From: Methanomethylovorans sp964486435
GTDB lineage: Archaea > Halobacteriota > Methanosarcinia > Methanosarcinales > Methanosarcinaceae
NCBI GenBank assembly: GCA_964486435.1
Contig: CAZAMM010000001.1
Location: forward strand, 13,425 to 77,424
Length of the DNA: 64,000 bases
Reading direction: 5' to 3'
The notes under the pieces were generated by a model. It searched no databases. It was not told the DNA's origin and was given only the letters and a program-made list of their open reading frames with translations. This document shows positions 16,124-24,451 of this stretch, in pieces; position 1 is the first letter of the stretch, and every line of letters starts with the position of its first letter. Made by a program: the position numbers and the translations under genes.

Positions 16124-18267
16124 AGTGTCACCTCTGCAGGATCCAGACTAATCTCATCAGGAATCACCACGGCCGAAGGATTAGAATATTTCTTATGACA
16201 GGCATTACACCGCCTGCCTTCACCATTGGTTTCATGGTGTGTTTCCTCACTGCCACAATCTAGGCAACGTTTACCTGCACGGCGGTCAACTGCCTCAAAT
16301 ATGAGTTGTGGATTGACACCATACATTTTATTATATTTTACAATGTCGAGTTTTGCCCGGTGTGCATTCTTCTTAAATATCGGACTTGCTGTCTTTTCCC
16401 ACAGATCGAGACATTCTTCTATAACTGGTGTGATTTGGCCTAATTCGCCGGGTTGCTGCAGTGAACCCGGCAAGGCGTTTTCACTATCCTGCGGCACGGT
16501 TTGCCGGGTTGCCGGGTTGTATGGCCCTATTCTTTCATTTAGAATATCTTTTTTTTCTACAGCCTCACTTATTGTCTCTTTATTTTTTTCATTTTTCTGA
16601 GTTACAATAGGGGTTTCTAACCCGGCAACCCGACAAGGTGGTTCTTCTGCAGGTGTTTTTTCCTCGCCGGGTTGGTTGTCTGAACCCGGCAAGGTGCAGG
16701 TGCATCCAATCCAAATTGGAAGAGATCCCTGCGAAGGTGCAGATTTGCCGGCCTCATACCCCAGGCGTCTAAGCGCTTTTGCAAACATGTTCGGCGCCTT
16801 TGGTGTTTGTCCTCGTATCTTACACCAGTCGCGATAATTTGAGTACATGACTGCCTTGAGACAGTTGTCAACAGAAATCTCTATGCATTCTTCTGAGAAC
16901 GCGGCCACAGGTTCAGAAGCCTTTAAATACATTCTCGCAACCTCATCGACAGAATGATCATAAGAGAACTCATCGTTTTGCAGTAGTGTTTTCAGCGCAT
17001 CCGCCGCTTTATTGAACAGTCCGGAAAGTTCCTCCGGCGTGGACAGTTTATCAATGAGTTTCTTATCCTCGTTTTTGCCGTCGAAAACGCGATCCATTTT
17101 TATGAGTATCCACCTTCGCCAAAATGCATAGTTTCCATTTGGTGCAGGTGGGAGATCATTCGCACTAAAAATGAGCCGGGCTGTATTTCTAAATCTGAAC
17201 TGTGGAATATATTTACGTTCAGCGGGAATGGTTTTTTCGTTCCCGGTTAGCTGCTTGAACATATTACTATCATATAGGGTGGTGCTTGCTAGGTCGGGAA
17301 AAATGTTAACCAGTTTCCCATACAGTTCAGCCACAGAATACTTATCGTTTTCAAGTCGGTGCAAAGATTGTCTGCTGCAGTTACATCCACCAATAAATGA
17401 CTCTATTAATGACAGCAGGACAGATTTTCCACCCCTGCCAGGCCCGTACACCATCACGGATTGCTGTATCCGGGTGTCCGGTATCATAGCATAGCCGATA
17501 AACTCCAATGTGGTCTGGATATACTTATCATCCATGACTTCAGATAGAAATTTACCTATTTTCTCGCATCTTGCATTAGGATCATAGTTTACAGGCAATT
17601 GCCGGATAGAGATATAATTCGGTGTGTGTGGTTCAAGTTCCCCGGTATCCAGTTTATACAGGCCATTCAGCATATTAATTTTCGTGCAGTCGTTGCCAAT
17701 GTCGTCTCTAGAGATTAGCGTTAAGTTCCGAATATAGTTTACAATCTCTTTTTGTCTCTGTTCGGTGGAATAATCTCCGAGAATATCCTGCACATCTTTT
17801 TTTATGACGTCCTCTCCACCAGGCACGTAAACCCCGTCTTTGTAGATATAGACCTCTTTGGTATCTTTCATAGTAATGTAGTGGTTTAGACCCATTACAC
17901 AGTTGCCTAATTTCTTAGTTCTAACCTGTCCATTTCCGCGTAGGAATGTAACCTCGATAGAAGGGTATTCCACTGGCTGACTTTCGACAACCTCTGAGTA
18001 TTTTGCCTTCAGATCACTGACACGTTTTATCTTCAGCCTGTCCCTCACCGTCTCAAAGACATACGCCTTCCGCGCGGGTTCAGGTAAAAATGATAGTTCT
18101 GTAATGATTTTTCGGGCAACTTCGAGTTTATCTAAAACATCAGCGGGTATTTTATCAGCCGGTGCCATCTGATTAAGTATAATATCATAAACTCTCTGTC
18201 CTGGCAACTGCTCAAGATCTTCCTTCGTATGGGTTAGCATGTACTCGGCAACGTCTATCTTTGCCAT
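16120..18267 (-). CDS. SF3 helicase / D5-like primase-helicase with C-terminal zinc motif
   Basis: 715 aa. The middle has the SF3/D5 helicase: VYGPGRGGKS (Walker A, about 277), then VNIFPDLAS (Walker B), ending with LIFSANDLPPAPN and AFWRRWILI. These helicases open origins of phages and plasmids. The N-terminal 200 residues are of unknown fold. After a Pro/Glu-rich linker at about 540-620, a C-terminal four-Cys motif (CLDC, 17 residues, CNAC at about 670-690) likely binds zinc and DNA. Well-placed GGAGGGG ribosome site; 3 nt after the primase-like gene. Confidence 0.85.
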   Translation of the reverse strand: MAKIDVAEYMLTHTKEDLEQLPGQRVYDIILNQMAPADKIPADVLDKLEVARKIITELSFLPEPARKAYVFETVRDRLKIKRVSDLKAKYSEVVESQPVEYPSIEVTFLRGNGQVRTKKLGNCVMGLNHYITMKDTKEVYIYKDGVYVPGGEDVIKKDVQDILGDYSTEQRQKEIVNYIRNLTLISRDDIGNDCTKINMLNGLYKLDTGELEPHTPNYISIRQLPVNYDPNARCEKIGKFLSEVMDDKYIQTTLEFIGYAMIPDTRIQQSVMVYGPGRGGKSVLLSLIESFIGGCNCSRQSLHRLENDKYSVAELYGKLVNIFPDLASTTLYDSNMFKQLTGNEKTIPAERKYIPQFRFRNTARLIFSANDLPPAPNGNYAFWRRWILIKMDRVFDGKNEDKKLIDKLSTPEELSGLFNKAADALKTLLQNDEFSYDHSVDEVARMYLKASEPVAAFSEECIEISVDNCLKAVMYSNYRDWCKIRGQTPKAPNMFAKALRRLGYEAGKSAPSQGSLPIWIGCTCTLPGSDNQPGEEKTPAEEPPCRVAGLETPIVTQKNEKNKETISEAVEKKDILNERIGPYNPATRQTVPQDSENALPGSLQQPGELGQITPVIEECLDLWEKTASPIFKKNAHRAKLDIVKYNKMYGVNPQLIFEAVDRRAGKRCLDCGSEETHHETNGEGRRCNACHKKYSNPSAVVIPDEISLDPAEVTL

Positions 18268-18270
18268 ATC

Positions 18271-19314
18271 TCACCCCTCCAAAGGCAAAATGATTATTTC
18301 TGCCCGTATTCCAGCCGATTCAAGAGCTTTCGCTGTATCTATTGCACCTTTCAGACCGCTCTCATTGGTTTCGTTGTCATTGACAATTTTAACCAGCTTC
18401 TTACCCTTACATGCTGTTACTACCTGTTCTATATCAGCTGCCTTTATTCGTGTAGTCACGGGACTTATAACAGGAAATCCGTTCTGAAGCAGGACAATGG
18501 CATCAGCGATGCCTTCAGTAATATATACAGTATCGCATCCTCTGATAGAATCCAGGCCAAACAGGATATTTTCAACTGCAGGCGATACATACGGGAACTT
18601 ATCAGAATTAACCAACTGTTTAACAAATTTGTGTTGGTTCTTGTCATTATCCCATTTAGGATCCCTACCTATTGTATAGACAATTTCCCCATATTTCCAG
18701 TACGGGAATACTATCCGGCCCCGGTAAATATCAACAAGCTTATCATTATTATTGCAGTAGAACAGGCCGGATTTCTTCAATATCTCAGTACTGAAATAGT
18801 CCTTGATTTCTGTTACCTGCAGTAGGTGACAGTTAGTGGGTGCTATACCTATTAACAGATCGTCAATTATCTGATCTGTAATTCCCCACTTACTCCGTAT
18901 GTATTCCCTGTCTGCATCTGTCAGGCAGTTGTGATAATATCCACATACCAACCTATAGAGCCGGTGCAGCTCTCTCTTTTCAGCTGCATCTGTGTAATCT
19001 GTTCTATCATCTAATGTAATACCCGCATGCTCTGCAGCGATCTTTAAAACCTGCCTGAAATCAGACCGTATATCCAGGCCTTCGGCAAATGCAATAAAAT
19101 CCAACACATCCCCACTGCCTGCATGACCTGCGAAGTCGTTGTAGACCTGCTTGTCCGGGTTGACATTGAGAGACTTTCCACTATTTGAAGTTGTTAAGAT
19201 AGCGCCCTTTAGCTCGCTACCTTCGGGTTTCAGGGTATATCCATATTGCATGATTACGTCTTCAATATGGAGACGGCTCTTTATGTCCTCAACCTCATTG
19301 GTCACGGTAGTCAT
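18271..19314 (-). CDS. DnaG-like Toprim primase with degenerate zinc site
   Basis: 347 aa with GGGAGGTGG before the ATG. The first 80 residues follow the CHC2 zinc-finger layout of DnaG (KSLNVNPDKQVYNDFAGHAG then SGDVLDFIA), but the metal-binding Cys residues are absent. A Toprim part follows: YITEGIADA (about 266) and VNDNETNESG (about 317). DnaG makes RNA primers; losing the zinc site suggests changed template recognition or a structural role beside the SF3 helicase. It overlaps the previous gene by 20 nt. Function as an active primase is inferred, not certain. Confidence 0.75.
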   Translation of the reverse strand: MTTVTNEVEDIKSRLHIEDVIMQYGYTLKPEGSELKGAILTTSNSGKSLNVNPDKQVYNDFAGHAGSGDVLDFIAFAEGLDIRSDFRQVLKIAAEHAGITLDDRTDYTDAAEKRELHRLYRLVCGYYHNCLTDADREYIRSKWGITDQIIDDLLIGIAPTNCHLLQVTEIKDYFSTEILKKSGLFYCNNNDKLVDIYRGRIVFPYWKYGEIVYTIGRDPKWDNDKNQHKFVKQLVNSDKFPYVSPAVENILFGLDSIRGCDTVYITEGIADAIVLLQNGFPVISPVTTRIKAADIEQVVTACKGKKLVKIVNDNETNESGLKGAIDTAKALESAGIRAEIIILPLEG

Positions 19315-19492
19315 CGTAGTCCACCTCCCACCTTTCAGCAGCTTCGACTAATTCCATCGTAGCGTCAATAAAATGCGCCACGGCGGGATGAGAACTGTAA
19401 ACAGTCTCGAACGTCTCCCAATCCAAATGAGCTATCTGCTGGATCAGTGGGTGCGATGCCAATGCCCAAAGTTCGAAAGCATCGCTATTCAT
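19295..19492 (-). CDS. Unknown acidic 65-aa protein
   Basis: 65 aa, acidic, helical (LDWETFETVYSSHPAVAHFI), no recognised family. The start overlaps the previous stop as ATGA and the end overlaps the primase-like gene by 20 nt. Being in the replication operon suggests a helper or inhibitor role. Confidence 0.6.
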   Translation of the reverse strand: MNSDAFELWALASHPLIQQIAHLDWETFETVYSSHPAVAHFIDATMELVEAAERWEVDYDDYRDQ

Positions 19493-19752
19493 GGCTCTTC
19501 CTCCACGATCTTCCTGGCAAGATCCACAAACATTAGAAGGGTCGGGTTTGTTTGTTTGATCAGTTCGTAAATATCCGGAGACACTGCAGCGAAATCTCTG
19601 ATAAGCTGGTTTTGCTGAAGCTCTAAAAAGTCCTTGTCTATATATAGAGGGTCAGTAATATATAGATTTGATACATTACTATATATTATAGCACTGTTTT
19701 CTTCTATAGTCGGGGTGTGCCCGCCCCCGACTTCACTTAATTTCTTGGTCAT
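19489..19752 (-). CDS. Unknown 87-aa protein
   Basis: 87 aa from the ATG at 19752, chosen because GAGGGA lies just ahead; an open frame continues to 19806. No domain is recognised; helical, with an acidic C-terminus. It overlaps the next gene by 4 nt and is the first gene after the palindrome at 19852-19884. Confidence 0.6.
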   Translation of the reverse strand: MTKKLSEVGGGHTPTIEENSAIIYSNVSNLYITDPLYIDKDFLELQQNQLIRDFAAVSPDIYELIKQTNPTLLMFVDLARKIVEEEP

Positions 19753-19851
19753 TTTCCCTCGTTTAACTGTAAACTGTCGTCTATAGTTGCATGAGATCCA
19801 CACCAAAAAGCCACTTTTTCAAGCACCATCTATATGATGTTGCTAGCAAAA

Positions 19852-19884
19852 TTATGACGTGCACGGTCCGTGCATGTGTCATAA
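19852..19884. promoter_or_regulatory. 33-bp imperfect palindrome in the replication operon
   Basis: TTATGAC, G, TGCACGG, T, CCGTGCA, TGT, GTCATAA: two nested 7-bp arms around a single centre. It lies in the gap between the RHH gene and the rest of the operon. It may be the operator for the RHH protein or an RNA hairpin that tunes downstream expression. Confidence 0.55.
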
Positions 19885-19962
19885 CTTCTGTTGTGTCACA
19901 TTGGGCTTCGAGGATGTTCCAGATCCTCGGGGCTCTCTATGATTGTGATCTCTATGGGCTTG

Positions 19963-20115
19963 TCATTGGTCGTTCTCTCTCTGATTGAAGTAGTTCTCTG
20001 CCATACGATCTACTAAAGCCCACATCTTCAGACCGGTAACATCTGCCTCGTACCTAATCCGTTCATGCGTTCTTGGCCTAATAGATATAGTTGTGAAATC
20101 ACCGTTTTCGGTCAT
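19963..20115 (-). CDS. Ribbon-helix-helix regulator
   Basis: 50 aa from the ATG at 20115, which has AGGAGTGA upstream; the open frame to 20199 is not used. TTISIRPRTHERIRYEAD then GLKMWALVDRMAENYF is a short beta strand and two helices of the CopG/Arc type. A TATA box (TTTATATA, 20161-20168) lies at the right distance. First gene of the element operon and probably its autoregulator. Confidence 0.75.
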   Translation of the reverse strand: MTENGDFTTISIRPRTHERIRYEADVTGLKMWALVDRMAENYFNQRENDQ

Positions 20116-20153
20116 ATAAATCACTCCTGTTAGTGAATACTCAGTAATTATAA

Positions 20154-20351
20154 TTAGTAGTATATAAAGAAAGGTTGAGATTTTGAGGACTTGATACACT
20201 TCTGATCCTGCCCTACAGTCAACTGGTCACAGGAAGAAATGGACAGTATGCCCCCTTTTTCGCAAATCCCTCCGCATATCTGCATGTCCATTCCCTTAAG
20301 ACCATGTATGGAATGTACTAGATGATCTCTGAGATCTCTGCACCGTATCAC
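20154..20351 (-). CDS. Possible Cys-containing 65-aa protein
   Basis: GTG start at 20351, 13 nt after the end of the 55-aa gene. Contains RCRDLRDHLVHSIHGLKG and several Cys (ICGGICEKGG, SSCDQLTVGQ). The composition looks protein-like, but the start has no close ribosome site and the 3-prime end covers the RHH promoter. Uncertain. Confidence 0.35.
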   Translation of the reverse strand: MIRCRDLRDHLVHSIHGLKGMDMQICGGICEKGGILSISSCDQLTVGQDQKCIKSSKSQPFFIYY

Positions 20352-20364
20352 AATAGAATTATGC

Positions 20365-20532
20365 TCATAGCTCCTTTATATGTGCCTGTAATGATTTTAT
20401 ACAATTCTTTGTAAGCCTTTTATACGCTTTTGTGAGCTTCATTACTCCCTGATCTGATAGGTTACACTCATGAAACTCTACATTTAGTAGATCTTCCAAA
20501 CTCGTATTATTCAGCTTATCTACAGTCGTCAT
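20365..20532 (-). CDS. Unknown 55-aa basic helical protein
   Basis: Begins MTTVDKLNNTSLEDLLNVEF and ends with a Lys-rich helical half (MKLTKAYKRLTKNCIKSLQA). ATG at 20532 with only a weak ribosome site. No family is recognised. Same strand as the element operon. Confidence 0.45.
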   Translation of the reverse strand: MTTVDKLNNTSLEDLLNVEFHECNLSDQGVMKLTKAYKRLTKNCIKSLQAHIKEL

Positions 20533-20645
20533 GTTGATAGTTTCCGTTTATGCCCGTTCTATTCGGTCTTACGTGGTCCATTCTGAACCTATCCGGCCAT
20601 ATCCCGCAGTACAATAATAACGGCCCTGTATCTTTTTTAGGGTCA

Positions 20646-20843
20646 TTAGATCACTTCCACAGGGTGCCGGTTACCTGGTTTGCCCATCCATTCCACAGGT
20701 TGAAAGCATGACAACACTTTAAGAGCTCTACGTACTTGCTCATATTCTTCCTGGCTTCTTGTGTGGGTAAACAACCATGTCTTCATTTCGTCCGTACTGT
20801 ACAATTCTCCAGCAATTGCCTGCAGGTCTTTAAATTCAGTCAT
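20646..20843 (-). CDS. Unknown 65-aa protein
   Basis: 65 aa from the ATG at 20843 behind a strong GGAGGAAAAG site; an in-frame upstream extension to 20915 is not used. Contains YSTDEMKTWLFTHTRSQEEY and a basic end. No known domain. Confidence 0.55.
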   Translation of the reverse strand: MTEFKDLQAIAGELYSTDEMKTWLFTHTRSQEEYEQVRRALKVLSCFQPVEWMGKPGNRHPVEVI

Positions 20844-20983
20844 GTTCTTTTCCTCCGATTTGTGAATCCCACGGAGGCAAATGCCTGCAGAAACAATATA
20901 TGCCAAGAGTGACATATTAGCGAGTGCGAGTCGTGTTTCGCTGGGGCTTTTGGCTCCAGGGATTCACCTTATTCTGATTTTGT

Positions 20984-21139
20984 TTAGTGCTCCTTGATTG
21001 GAGTAATTAATATGCTTGTTCCGTCATCCGTTACATCCACAGTGCTGCCTTTCTTAAGTTCATACTTATCACGCAGGTAAGCAGGAATGCAGAGAAATGC
21101 TCTGTTCTGTGAAGCTAATGTAATTTTTCTTTCAGTCAT
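20984..21139 (-). CDS. AbrB/SpoVT-type transcription factor
   Basis: 51 aa, too short for most gene callers. TERKITLASQNRAFLCIPAY then LRDKYELKKGSTVDV is the swapped-hairpin AbrB fold that makes DNA-binding dimers, often as an antitoxin or maintenance regulator. No ribosome site; the ATG touches a 12-bp operator-like repeat, so the message is probably leaderless. Divergent from an RHH gene. Confidence 0.75.
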   Translation of the reverse strand: MTERKITLASQNRAFLCIPAYLRDKYELKKGSTVDVTDDGTSILITPIKEH

Positions 21140-21196
21140 TGTATATACATATGTATGAGCAAATATTTAAACATTGCTGCTACGTATGTATATACA
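21140..21196. promoter_or_regulatory. Shared divergent leaderless promoter with exact 12-bp inverted repeat
   Basis: TGTATATACATA (21140-21151) next to the AbrB start and its exact inverse TATGTATATACA (21185-21196) at the RHH start flank a central AT-rich block (AAATATTTAAA, about 21161-21171). That block sits about 25 nt from both ATGs and can serve as TATA box in both directions. Confidence 0.65.
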
Positions 21197-21387
21197 TGAA
21201 TAAACCAGAATGGACGAAAACAAAAGGTTTTAGATTACCACAAAGAACTCTAGAACAGCTTGATTACCTCATCGAGAAAGGAGCTGCAAGGAATGCAACC
21301 GAGGCAATAATAATATCTGTTGAACACCTAGCAACAGAGTATAAAGTGAAAGATAAACTAAAAATAAGTGAAAAAGCTCAAGATTGA
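21196..21387 (+). CDS. Ribbon-helix-helix protein
   Basis: 63 aa from the ATG at 21196 (open frame to 21139 not used). KTKGFRLPQRTLEQLDYLIE then ATEAIIISVEHLATEY is a CopG/Arc-like fold with a charged Lys-rich tail. Apparently leaderless. It ends 10 nt inside the convergent ParB-like gene. Probably controls its own and the AbrB gene. Confidence 0.7.
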   Translation: MNKPEWTKTKGFRLPQRTLEQLDYLIEKGAARNATEAIIISVEHLATEYKVKDKLKISEKAQD

Positions 21388-22223
21388 GTCCTTTTTTCAA
21401 TTCTTGCAAACTGTGCATCTCTGCACGCCTTTGAACAATATGGGATAGAAAAATGACCATATTTCTCAGGATAGACACCCACGAATTCACGATATTGTTT
21501 TTTGGTTATGTGGATATCTTTATCGCATCTCGGATTCCCACATGGTAGTAAAAATGTATCTATTGAGATGGGTTTCTTTTTTTTCAAGCCGCTTTTATCG
21601 CTGTAAATGCTATCAATAGCGTGCTTAGAACTCAAGCCATCACGCATTTTTTTAAATATTCTCGCTTGTTCATCTTTTTTCATTTTCGCAAGAATATGCA
21701 CATCTTTTTTAGTAATGACTAAATTTTCAGAAAGAATTTCATTGAGTATATCAAGACCAAAATTAGCTACAATCGCGTCTATATCTAAAGAAAAACTTTC
21801 TGCACGTTCAACAGTGGATTTGCTCACACTGAACTGTTTTCCCAACCGTTCGCATGTTCTTGCTTCATCATTCTGTGATCCCTTTTTTCGTACCCCGCCG
21901 TGTTTCACTTTTTTCAAGGTATATAATTTCCCTATTAAGTAAGTTCGCTGCAATTTGGTTATGTTTCTTTTCGAAAGTTGGTTTTGAATCACCCACTCAT
22001 TGGCTTCATTTCGGCATTCAAACAGTAATTCACGAACTTGAAAGTTGATGCCATGTTTCTTGCATATTTTGTATCTATTGTGGCCATCAATAAGAATTCC
22101 ATTCCAGACTACAAGAGGATCTCTACAACCAGATTCAATAATACTCATCTCAAGCCTCTTATATTCATCCTCTTGAAGAGGCATAATCCAATTCTCGAAT
22201 TCAGGATCAATATTCAAGTCCAT
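21378..22223 (-). CDS. ParB-like DNA-binding protein with C-terminal zinc motif
   Basis: 281 aa. Residues 1-75 form a ParB/Srx N-terminal domain with LIDGHNRYKICKKHG in place of the usual GxRR box. An HTH (CERLGKQFSVSKSTVERAE) lies at about 125-145. The C-terminus has LPCGNPRCDKD and IPYCSKACRD, four cysteines for zinc. Such proteins handle partition or transcription on archaeal elements. GAGGGAAAG precedes the ATG. Its promoter contains half-sites like the 553-598 palindromes. Relatives in this window: the 13575-13860 pseudogene and part of the 145-522 gene. Confidence 0.8.
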   Translation of the reverse strand: MDLNIDPEFENWIMPLQEDEYKRLEMSIIESGCRDPLVVWNGILIDGHNRYKICKKHGINFQVRELLFECRNEANEWVIQNQLSKRNITKLQRTYLIGKLYTLKKVKHGGVRKKGSQNDEARTCERLGKQFSVSKSTVERAESFSLDIDAIVANFGLDILNEILSENLVITKKDVHILAKMKKDEQARIFKKMRDGLSSKHAIDSIYSDKSGLKKKKPISIDTFLLPCGNPRCDKDIHITKKQYREFVGVYPEKYGHFSIPYCSKACRDAQFARIEKRTQS

Positions 22224-22241
22224 AAAAATACTTTCCCTCTG

Positions 22242-22276
22242 TTTTATAGTAAACTTTTACTCTATTTTAGTAAATA
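22242..22276 (-). promoter_or_regulatory. TTTACTA half-sites upstream of the ParB-like gene
   Basis: Plus strand shows TATAGTAAA at about 22245-22253 and TTTAC...GTAAA at 22256-22274. The same half-sites build the perfect palindrome at 553-568, so one regulator may act on both promoters. The rest of the gap to 22516 shows nothing notable. Confidence 0.4.
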
Positions 22277-22516
22277 TTGCTTATGAAATATCCGATTCAT
22301 GCACTTCTTTTTACCCGATTTCAAGTAATTGTTTTTTAGCTTTTGTAATGTAACTGGTTTCAAAACTCATTTTACGTTCATTGAACCGAAGTTCTGTTGA
22401 ATGAAATCATACCATATAGGGCATTCATTGTTTGCCTGTTGGAGTCAAAAAGAAAGAATAGTGAGGGTTTTGAAACAGGCTCATAGTATATTCACGTATC
22501 TAAAGGTAATCTTATT

Positions 22517-23713
22517 TTATTTCTCCATATTACCGAGTAACATTCTTGCTTTCTCGCTCCTCATCACAAGCTGCAATATCTCAGGTAACCTGTCCTCATA
22601 CTGCTTGATCTCATCTAATGCTTGGCGATCTAGCACAAGAGAGCACTGAGAACAAAACTTATCTGATGGTCTTAGTACATTACTGCATCTCGGACATTTC
22701 TTTAAGGTTACATGCCTTTTGTCTTCCTGCTTCAGACCGTACTTCTCATAGATTGCGTCATTCATTTCATGATCTGTGAAGTTTGCATAGATCTTGAACA
22801 TTTGAGTACTGCCTTTAGACCATCCGGCCCTATGGTTTATTGTTTGTTCGTTGAATCCGTCAAGTATCCAATTTGTAATGGCCTTATGTCTGAATAAATG
22901 TGTGTGAATCCTTTTCTTTATTCCTGCACGTGTGGCAATGTTCTTTACAGTAACACGAATTGTTTTATAGCTTAGTGGTTCCCGGTTCTTATCCATGGTT
23001 ACCCACAGCGGGCCCTCAGTGTCTTCTCTAAGTGGATGCACTGCTAACCACTGTTGCAGGAATCCGGCCGACCACGTGAGAGGCAGTCCTTTAGGTGCAC
23101 TTGTCTTCTTGCTTCGGCTGGTTGTGCTGATGTAGATCATAGCCCCATATTCATTAGATACAACGTTCTTTACTCTACACGATGCCAGAGCACCAACCCG
23201 CATTCCAGAATCAACCAAGACCGCAATAAGAGCCCTATCACGTGGATTTGTGCAGGCTGCTATCATCTTATCTATATCGTCCTGTGTTGGTAAATCAGAA
23301 GGCTGCACAGGCGTTTCAACGGATTTTAACTTAATCTGTCTTACCCACTTCGGAGCATCGCCTTCATAAAGAGATCCATAGAACTTTTTGGTAACTTTTT
23401 TATAGTTCCTTACTTCCCCAGCCGACAGCTTAACCACATCTTCCAGGTGCATGATGAACATATCAAAATCATTTTGTTCCAGTTGGTCAAGTTCTCCAGG
23501 GAAGCCAGTTTCCTGCAAACGTTCTATCATTCTCTTTAACAGATTGAGATAGTTAGTTATGGTGCTCTTTGCGAGTCCTTCCCTTTTGCAGGACATGACA
23601 AAATCTTTAACTAACTTTTTGTTACGGTCTGTTGTCTCAAGATCTTCCAGACTATTCATTGCCCGAATAAAACCACTATCATAAGCGTGTACATCGTCTA
23701 CATTGCGAGTCAT
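22517..23713 (-). CDS. Tyrosine recombinase / integrase with zinc-ribbon tail
   Basis: 398 aa. An N-terminal SAM-like core-binding domain (residues 20-125) is followed by the catalytic domain: Arg in DSGMRVGALASC (about 168), HLFRHKAIT (H-x-x-R, about 273) and Tyr in MFKIYANF (about 308). The last 70 residues hold CPRCSNVL then KFCSQCSLVL, a zinc ribbon seen in several archaeal integrases. It should insert and excise the element. The start has no ribosome site and a TATA-like box very near, so the exact start is uncertain; ATG 23659 is an alternative. Confidence 0.85.
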   Translation of the reverse strand: MTRNVDDVHAYDSGFIRAMNSLEDLETTDRNKKLVKDFVMSCKREGLAKSTITNYLNLLKRMIERLQETGFPGELDQLEQNDFDMFIMHLEDVVKLSAGEVRNYKKVTKKFYGSLYEGDAPKWVRQIKLKSVETPVQPSDLPTQDDIDKMIAACTNPRDRALIAVLVDSGMRVGALASCRVKNVVSNEYGAMIYISTTSRSKKTSAPKGLPLTWSAGFLQQWLAVHPLREDTEGPLWVTMDKNREPLSYKTIRVTVKNIATRAGIKKRIHTHLFRHKAITNWILDGFNEQTINHRAGWSKGSTQMFKIYANFTDHEMNDAIYEKYGLKQEDKRHVTLKKCPRCSNVLRPSDKFCSQCSLVLDRQALDEIKQYEDRLPEILQLVMRSEKARMLLGNMEK

Positions 23714-23746
23714 TGCGAGTCACTAAAATATATAAACGCTGTCTAG

Positions 23747-23797
23747 GAGTATAAACTTTTGTTTTATGCTCCCGACCGGAGCACTATAAACTTTTTA
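23747..23797. repeat. Direct repeats and small palindrome upstream of the integrase
   Basis: GGAGTATAAACTTTT (23747-23760) and GGAGCACTATAAACTTTT (23779-23796) are about 32 bp apart, with GCTCC-CGACC-GGAGC (23768-23782) between. They may be integrase arm sites, an operator, or part of an attachment site. Confidence 0.45.
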
Positions 23798-23847
23798 AAA
23801 GTGTATATAAGCATGTTTACTTATAAGTATATTTATTTTTAGAATTG

Positions 23848-24450
23848 TTAAATAAAGATAGTCAGCTCCTTATTTCTGTATTTCATTAATAGAAGAACAG
23901 AGTACTTCAGCATTTCAAGGCTCTTAGTATAGCACTTTATCTTTCTTCTCAACCTTGCCAGAAAGTGCCTCAATATGCTGTTGTACCCTTCAACAGTATA
24001 CGTTTAAGCGTTAGATTGTGTATGAATAGTTTCTGGGAGAAACTCTGCATATGCCTTCCAGTGATCAGTCATCACACTATCAATCTCTTTCTCCTCTAAG
24101 TATTGCCAAAATTTTTGTCCGGTTTCTGTTCCTCTGCTACCAAAAGAGCAACCGATGAATTTTTCCCAACTTTATCAACAGCAATCCAGATCCAGCAGCA
24201 TTTTTTGTTCCCGATGTAAGTATGCATCTCATCCAGTTCAACTACAGATATTGCATTTTTACTTTTTAGTTCCTCTACTTATTGACCAAACTTCCTGATC
24301 CATTTCTGGACGGAAACATGACTTACTCCTAAAATGCGTCCTATTGAGCGAAATCCTAATCCTTCAAGTTAGAGCTGCAAAGCCCGTCTTTTAACAAAAG
24401 GAGAGCTAGCCGTTGATTTTATCTCTACTGAATAGTTATATCCGCAATCA
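23848..24450 (-). pseudogene. Decayed IS1-family transposase
   Basis: Minus-strand reading gives IS1-type blocks in shifting frames: HDCGYNYSVEIKST, LEGLGFRSIGRILGVSHVSV, VELDEMHTYIGNKKCCW, then TYTVEGYNSILRHFLARLRR and KSLEMLKYSVLLLMKYRN. Several in-frame stops (for example a Tyr-to-stop before LEGLG, and TAA before TYTVEG) and frameshifts break it. The N-terminal zinc half is cut near 24,450. No terminal repeats were recognised. It marks past transposition at the element edge. Confidence 0.85.
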
Positions 24451-24451
24451 T

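Noticed and set aside
20533..20645. Minus-strand reading resembling an HNH fragment (YCGIWPDRFRMDHVRPN)
   Set aside because: No start codon in a good place and lacks the second half of an HNH motif; possible relic only.
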